Source: Actinomycetota bacterium
GTDB taxonomy: Bacteria > Actinomycetota > Actinomycetes > S36-B12
NCBI GenBank assembly: GCA_016870425.1
Contig: VGBQ01000098.1
Span: 1-9,441 of the forward strand
Length of the DNA: 9,441 nucleotides
Reading direction: 5' to 3'
Shown here in pieces: positions 5,525 through 9,441 of this stretch. Below the pieces are notes generated by a model, which saw only the letters and a program-made list of their open reading frames with translations, did no database searches and had not been told where the DNA came from. Position 1 is the stretch's first letter. Each line of letters begins with the position of its first letter. The position numbers were made by a program, and so were the translations under genes.

Positions 5525-6903
5525 GCGAGAGCACAACCCTCGGCTGGACCGCCAATGCCATCTCGGAGGAGGTCCGCTCGGGCCGGCGTACCGCTGTCGA
5601 TGCTGTCACCGACTCGCTCGCGCGCATCCGCGAGTACGACGACGACGTGGCCGCCTTCCAGGTCGTCCGTCGGGAGCGCGCACTGGCCGAGGCCGCCGAT
5701 GTCGATGCCCGACCTGACCGCTCGACGCTTGCCCTGGCGGGAGTCCCGGTCGCCATCAAGGACAACGTGCCGGTCGCAGGGGAACCCATGCGGGTGGGAT
5801 CGGCGGCCACCGACGACTCTCCACAGTCCAGCGACCACGTGGTCGTCGAGCGCATTCGCGGGGCCGGAGGCGTCGTGGTCGGGCTCACCCGCGTGCCGGA
5901 GCTCTGCGTCTTCGGCGCCACCGACTCCGTGCACGGCATCACGCGCAATCCCTGGGATCTCGCGCGCACGCCCGGCGGCTCCAGCGGCGGCTCGGCGGCG
6001 GCTGTGGCCGCGGGCATGGTGCCTGTCGCGCACGGCAATGACGGGATGGGCAGCGTGCGCATTCCCGCGGCCTGCTGCGGACTCGTCGGCATCAAGCCGG
6101 GGCTGGGTGTCGTGCCCGCCCATCTCGGCGCGACGGACTGGTACTCCCTGAGCGAGAACGGCGCGCTGGCCACGACCGCCGAGGATGCCGCACTGCTCCT
6201 CTCCGTCATGGCTGGCGATGCATCCCTCGCGGGGATTGCTCCCCTCGACGAGCGGCTTCACGTGGCCGTGTCCTTCCGGGCGCCGGTCGCGGGCGTGGCC
6301 GTCGATCCCGCCTGGGCTGCGGCCGCGGACCGACTCGGGTCGTTGCTGCGCGGTGAGGGGCACGACGTACGCCATGCCGAGCCCGTCTCGCCGACCGATG
6401 CCGCCGGCAACGCGGCCGCGATCGCGGGCCTGGCGCGATGGTTCGCCGGCACGGCGGCTGATGCGGATGAGCTGGAGTCCTCGCGGCTGGAGCCGCGCGT
6501 GCGGCGTCACGCCATGCTGGGCCGGTTGGTACGCCGTACGCCGCTCATGGACGAGCGCCTGCGCGAGGCCTGGATCCGCCATGCCGAACGCTTCCTCCGC
6601 GAGTACGACGTGCTCATCACGCCGGCGCTCGCGCAGCCGCCGATCAACGCGCGGCGTTGGTTCAGTGGCGGCTGGTCGTCGACGATGCTTGCCAATATCC
6701 GCTACGCGCCCTTCGCCGCACCCTGGAATGTCGCCGGCATGCCGGCCATCGTCATTCCCATGGGCGTGCACCCGCAGGCCGGCACACCCGTGGCCGCCCA
6801 GGTGGTCGCTCGTCGCGGCCGTGAGGCGCTGCTGCTGTCGATCGCCGCGTGGGTTGAGCGTGCTCGCCCCTGGCGTCGCACGGCGCCCGGCTTCCCCGAC
6901 TAG
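5521..6903 (+). CDS. Amidase-signature family amidohydrolase
   Basis: The 460-aa product carries the full Ser-cisSer-Lys triad of the amidase signature family: Lys80 in VAIKDN, cis-Ser154 in TPGGSSGGSAAA, and nucleophile Ser178 in NDGMGSVRIPA. The 24-residue gap between the two serines and the numbering almost match GatA. A non-canonical methionine sits before the last Gly of the nucleophile motif, where most members have Gly. Length and the divergent C-terminal half (for example PALAQPPINARRWFSGGW) argue against the GatA subunit of tRNA amidotransferase, and no gatB or gatC is near, so it is probably a free-standing small-molecule amidase of unknown substrate. It overlaps metB by ATGA, so the two are likely translated from one mRNA. 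No signal peptide is visible. A hairpin-forming palindromic element follows 25 bp after the stop. Confidence 0.9.
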   Translation: MSESTTLGWTANAISEEVRSGRRTAVDAVTDSLARIREYDDDVAAFQVVRRERALAEAADVDARPDRSTLALAGVPVAIKDNVPVAGEPMRVGSAATDDSPQSSDHVVVERIRGAGGVVVGLTRVPELCVFGATDSVHGITRNPWDLARTPGGSSGGSAAAVAAGMVPVAHGNDGMGSVRIPAACCGLVGIKPGLGVVPAHLGATDWYSLSENGALATTAEDAALLLSVMAGDASLAGIAPLDERLHVAVSFRAPVAGVAVDPAWAAAADRLGSLLRGEGHDVRHAEPVSPTDAAGNAAAIAGLARWFAGTAADADELESSRLEPRVRRHAMLGRLVRRTPLMDERLREAWIRHAERFLREYDVLITPALAQPPINARRWFSGGWSSTMLANIRYAPFAAPWNVAGMPAIVIPMGVHPQAGTPVAAQVVARRGREALLLSIAAWVERARPWRRTAPGFPD

Positions 6904-6928
6904 GCCACCGCGCGCGATGGGCCGGACC

Positions 6929-6986
6929 CGTCGTACCGGCAAACGAGGGTTCCTTCACTCTCAAAGTCTCATTCGCGGGTACGACG
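6929..6986. repeat. 58-bp palindromic element, copy 1 (between amidase and abiEi-like genes)
   Basis: The element begins CGTCGTACC and ends GGTACGACG, a perfect 9-bp terminal inverted repeat. The arms continue with partial complementarity (about 16 of 20 positions), leaving a central part of about 18 nt. It would fold into a strong hairpin between two convergent genes and could end transcription from both sides, although no T-tract follows. It aligns without gaps to the element at 8227-8284 (about 36 of 58 identical by hand), including CTCAT-N5-GGTACGACG at the same offset. Confidence 0.65.
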
Positions 6987-7018
6987 CGGAGGAGCTACCG
7001 GTGGCTAGCGATGATGTC

Positions 7019-8155
7019 TCAGCGCACACCACTGAGCGCCGCTGCACGCGCGAGTGCCCTGCGGATACGCTCCACGACTTCCCACGGCCGGTGCATGACT
7101 TCCTCCCAAGTCCACCGCACCACGATGTAGCCAGCCTGCTCGAGGTCCTCCTGCCGCTTCTTTTCGCGCCAGAGCGAGGCAGCATCGCCGTACTTCACGG
7201 CTCCGTCGCACTCGCCGATGACCCGGTCACCGAAGAGGAAGTCCACCCGCCAGCGTCGGCCGCTAGCCCCGACGATCGTGACCTGAGGGGTGGGGAGGTC
7301 GAGTTCGGCGTCGATGAAGGCATTCCACGAGATCGACTCGAGGACGGTTTCGACGCGAGGATCGGTGCGCGACACTGCCTCGAGTAGTGTCCGTCGATGC
7401 TGCACATCAATCGTTGCCGCTCGATGACGTGCCTGGAGTAGCAGCGCGCGGCACACGCGGGGCTCGCTGAAGTAGCCCGATAACCGCGCCTCAGCCTCGG
7501 GACCTGTGAGTTGCTCTGAGTGGGCGAGTTGCCGGCGCATGCCGGAGTTGACGACGGCGACCCGTGCCGCCATGTCGATCTGGGGCATGGCGGCGACCTG
7601 GAGGGCGGCGTGCAGTGGATCCACCACAGGGAGGGGGTCGGGCCCATCTGTTGTCGTCGTATGTCGGGGCTCAACGTCCCGCTCGATGATGGTGATTCCG
7701 CCGCAGGAACCTCGGCGTGCGCTGCCACGAGGTACGACGATGATCGGATAGCGCTCAGTCGGGATCCCCCAGAGGTCCACGTTGCCCAGACGCGCGGCCG
7801 TGCGCTCTCCGATCGATGCGGGTATCCCGTCACGGTCGAATCCTTGGAGGCGATCGCGCAGCCGGAGTTCGTCCGCAGTCGATAGCGCGGGATGCCTGCC
7901 TTCCGCTGAGGTGCTGGCTGGCCGTTTCATGTCCTCGCCGCCGCCTGCACCGTGGCAGCCGATGCTGCCTGAGTCGTGTTCAGGTGGCAGCCGATAGATT
8001 CCCTGCCGAAGGCGAACTACGAGGCCGGCCCGGGTGGCGGAGTGCAGTCGGTGTCGCGGGACCCCGGCCGCCTCTGCCGCGGCCATGGTGAACGTCGCCG
8101 TGCCGAATGTGGCGCGCAGGAGGGTCGCAGTCGCGAGGAGCTCGGGTCGCGGCAT
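7019..8155 (-). CDS. AbiEi-type antitoxin/regulator fused to a DUF559 (VSR-like) nuclease domain
   Basis: The 378-aa product has an N-terminal winged helix (1-57, ending GLVVRLRQGIYRLP) characteristic of AbiEi-type type IV antitoxins. A middle region (about 95-250) resembles the AbiEi C-terminal part (LWGIPTERYPIIVVPRGSARRG). A C-terminal DUF559 domain (266-378) belongs to the PD-(D/E)XK/VSR-like fold, with VDFLFGD (Asp305), GECDG (Glu315, Asp317) and GYIVVRWTWEEV. Probable acidic metal ligands are kept, so nuclease activity is possible, but Lys321 is the only nearby candidate for the motif lysine. Family knowledge: AbiEi represses and neutralises the nucleotidyltransferase toxin AbiEii. No AbiEii gene is adjacent, so this is a solitary member with unknown role, perhaps defence or DNA repair. 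ATG 8155 matches the family N-terminus; the TTG at 8263 would run through a repeat arm. Related 58-bp palindromes lie on both sides. Confidence 0.8.
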   Translation of the reverse strand: MPRPELLATATLLRATFGTATFTMAAAEAAGVPRHRLHSATRAGLVVRLRQGIYRLPPEHDSGSIGCHGAGGGEDMKRPASTSAEGRHPALSTADELRLRDRLQGFDRDGIPASIGERTAARLGNVDLWGIPTERYPIIVVPRGSARRGSCGGITIIERDVEPRHTTTTDGPDPLPVVDPLHAALQVAAMPQIDMAARVAVVNSGMRRQLAHSEQLTGPEAEARLSGYFSEPRVCRALLLQARHRAATIDVQHRRTLLEAVSRTDPRVETVLESISWNAFIDAELDLPTPQVTIVGASGRRWRVDFLFGDRVIGECDGAVKYGDAASLWREKKRQEDLEQAGYIVVRWTWEEVMHRPWEVVERIRRALARAAALSGVR

Positions 8156-8226
8156 AGCTCCATGGTGGGTCCGTGAAGACGCGAGTGGGAGCCCCCAGAT
8201 CAGGTTGTGGATAGTCGCCCGCTGGG

Positions 8227-8284
8227 CGTCGTACAGGCGGGTAAGGCATATCTGACCTCGCAAGCCTCATCTTCTGGTACGACG
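8227..8284. repeat. 58-bp palindromic element, copy 2 (between transporter and abiEi-like genes)
   Basis: The element begins CGTCGTAC and ends GTACGACG, an 8-bp perfect terminal inverted repeat, with weaker complementarity inside (about 14 of 20). It has the same length as the element at 6929-6986, and both end 32 bp after a minus-strand stop codon (8317-8319 and 7019-7021). It lies upstream of the abiEi-like gene and downstream of the transporter. A terminator for the transporter, a regulatory site for abiEi, or a copy of a small repeat family are all open. Confidence 0.55.
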
Positions 8285-8316
8285 GTCTGGCGTTGCACTG
8301 CGCCCGGATTCCCTGC

Positions 8317-9441
8317 CTAGGCCGCCGCTCGGGAGCGAAGCGTCTCGGGCATGAGCACGACGAAGACCAGCGCGAGCGCAGCGATCCCGGCGCCGAAGGC
8401 GAAGGCCCACTCGAATCCGTAGAGGTCGAGCAGTAAGCCGCCGAGCAGTGGCCCGATGACGGCGCCGATATCCGACACCATCTGGAATGTCGCGACGACG
8501 CTTCCGCCCTGACGCCCACCCATGATGTCGCCGACGACAGCGGTGGGCGCTGATCCGAGGAAGGCCGTGCCGATGGACATCACGGTCATGCTGACGAAGA
8601 ACACCGCGAGGGCCAGGGACAGCGATCCTGTGGCCAGGTCATCGGCGACGAGCAGCAGCATGCCAACGATCGTCGCACCGGTGCCGATGAGCATTGCGGG
8701 GCGACGTCCGCGCAGGTCCGTCAGCCTGCCCGCGGGCACGAGGAAGGCCGCCTGCACGACGGCGGCGACGAGGAAGGCCCATCCGGACAGGCTCGGGCCC
8801 TGTTTGAGGCCCTCGACAACGAAGAGCGGGATCAGCGCGGCGCGCAGTCCGAATGCGGTCAGCCCGGTGGCGAAGTTGACCGCCAGGGCGGCGCGGTAGG
8901 CCCCATTGCCCAGAGCCTGGCGCAGCTCCGTCCAGCCGCCGGGTCGTTCGTCGGGTACGCCGTCGCTCCCCGACTCGGCCGCGGGCTCAGAGGCCACGAC
9001 CGCCGCCTCACGTGCGGCAAGGCGCGCGGGTGAGAGGAAGACCAGGGCGATGACGGTGGCGACGGCGAGGGTGCCGGCGTAAAAGAAGAAGGGTGCGCGG
9101 ATCGACACGGCGAGCAGGATCCCGCCTATGGCCGGCCCGGTCACCCCGCCCACGAGGAAGCCGCCCTGCCACGCGGCAGATGCGCGACCGCGCTGGTCGG
9201 CGTCGACGACGCGTAGCAGCAGGGCCATGGCCGACACGGTGAACATCGCGGATCCGATACCGCCGATGCCGCGCAGGACGAGCAGCTGCGGGTAGCTCTG
9301 TGACAGCCCGGCGAAGAGGCTGGACACCGCGACGATGCCCAGGCCGGTGGCGAGCACGCGACGCTCGCCGAAGCGATTGGTCCACGCCCCGGCAAAGGGC
9401 GACGACACGAAGCGCATGAGCGCGAAGGCCGACACCACCGC
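8317..9441 (-). CDS. Major facilitator superfamily transporter (C-terminal part; start outside window)
   Basis: The frame is open to the window edge (374 residues seen), so the true start lies beyond 9441 and the first transmembrane segment or so is missing. The protein has many hydrophobic spans and a long central polar loop (about 155-180 of the visible part), the 6+6 layout of MFS carriers. The loop 2-3 signature appears as TNRFGERRVL, and its counterpart in the second half as GRLTDLRGRRP. An export-type (DHA1-like) proton antiporter is the likeliest class from length and motifs, but drug, sugar or amino-acid specificity cannot be read. It sits in the inner membrane. The C-terminus, RSRAAA, ends at 8317-8319. 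The next gene in the same direction, the abiEi-like one, begins 161 bp downstream across the 58-bp element, so co-transcription is uncertain. Confidence 0.9.
   Translation of the reverse strand, partial: AVVSAFALMRFVSSPFAGAWTNRFGERRVLATGLGIVAVSSLFAGLSQSYPQLLVLRGIGGIGSAMFTVSAMALLLRVVDADQRGRASAAWQGGFLVGGVTGPAIGGILLAVSIRAPFFFYAGTLAVATVIALVFLSPARLAAREAAVVASEPAAESGSDGVPDERPGGWTELRQALGNGAYRAALAVNFATGLTAFGLRAALIPLFVVEGLKQGPSLSGWAFLVAAVVQAAFLVPAGRLTDLRGRRPAMLIGTGATIVGMLLLVADDLATGSLSLALAVFFVSMTVMSIGTAFLGSAPTAVVGDIMGGRQGGSVVATFQMVSDIGAVIGPLLGGLLLDLYGFEWAFAFGAGIAALALVFVVLMPETLRSRAAA

Noticed and set aside
4334..6942. Long minus-strand open frames opposite metB and the amidase (up to 556 codons)
   Set aside because: Low-complexity Arg/Gly/His-rich translations with no motifs, typical antisense shadows in high-GC DNA, opposite genes with intact catalytic residues.
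7731..7739. Third copy of the palindromic element, from GGTACGACG inside the AbiEi-DUF559 gene
   Set aside because: Only the 9-mer is shared, with no CTCAT at the right offset and no inverted partner; the same 9-mer also occurs in other coding sequence (for example near 2280).
8156..8263. Longer start for the AbiEi-DUF559 protein at TTG 8263
   Set aside because: The extra 36 residues are encoded partly by the arm of the 58-bp palindrome and do not resemble the AbiEi N-terminus, which begins well at ATG 8155.

Overview
The window reads as a stretch of a high-GC Actinomycetota chromosome. The evidence is very GC-rich coding DNA with strong third-position G/C, a cystathionine beta-synthase closely resembling the mycobacterial type, several apparently leaderless genes (an actinobacterial habit), and a solitary AbiEi-DUF559 protein of a kind common in actinobacteria. 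The genus cannot be fixed from the sequence. No rRNA, tRNA, transposase, integrase, phage gene or CRISPR array was seen.

Layout: (1) 1-401 (-), N-terminal part of a metallo-beta-lactamase-fold hydrolase, diverging from (2) 426-1790 (+), cystathionine beta-synthase. Only 24 bp separate the two start codons, and two opposite -10 hexamers overlap just inside the hydrolase side. (3) 1848-2051 (+), a short ribbon-helix-helix antitoxin-like ORF with an abnormal C-terminus and no toxin gene, followed by (4) a 30-bp tandem repeat at 2053-2149. (5) 3232-2174 (-) and 3905-3240 (-), a probable two-gene operon of methionine sulfoxide reductase A and a proline racemase/hydroxyproline epimerase family enzyme with a Ser/Cys active-site pair. 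(6) 3957-4328 (+), a small unknown protein diverging from msrA. (7) 4370-5524 (+) and 5521-6903 (+), a cystathionine gamma-synthase/lyase overlapping an amidase-signature enzyme by ATGA. (8) 8155-7019 (-), an AbiEi-type winged-helix protein fused to a DUF559 nuclease-like domain, bracketed by two related 58-bp palindromic elements. (9) 9441-8317 (-), the C-terminal part of a major facilitator superfamily transporter.

The common theme is sulfur amino acids: CBS and the metB-type enzyme are both transsulfuration enzymes, and MsrA repairs oxidised methionine. Several genes here (the MBL hydrolase, cbs, msrA, metB) have a TA-rich -10-like hexamer ending 6-8 nt before the start codon, which suggests leaderless mRNAs. 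The hydroxyproline-type enzyme, the amidase and the transporter point to amino-acid catabolism or uptake, but their substrates cannot be read from sequence. The most unusual structure is the AbiEi-DUF559 gene between two equal-length palindromic repeats, each 32 bp downstream of a minus-strand stop codon. All gaps between genes are under 170 bp.
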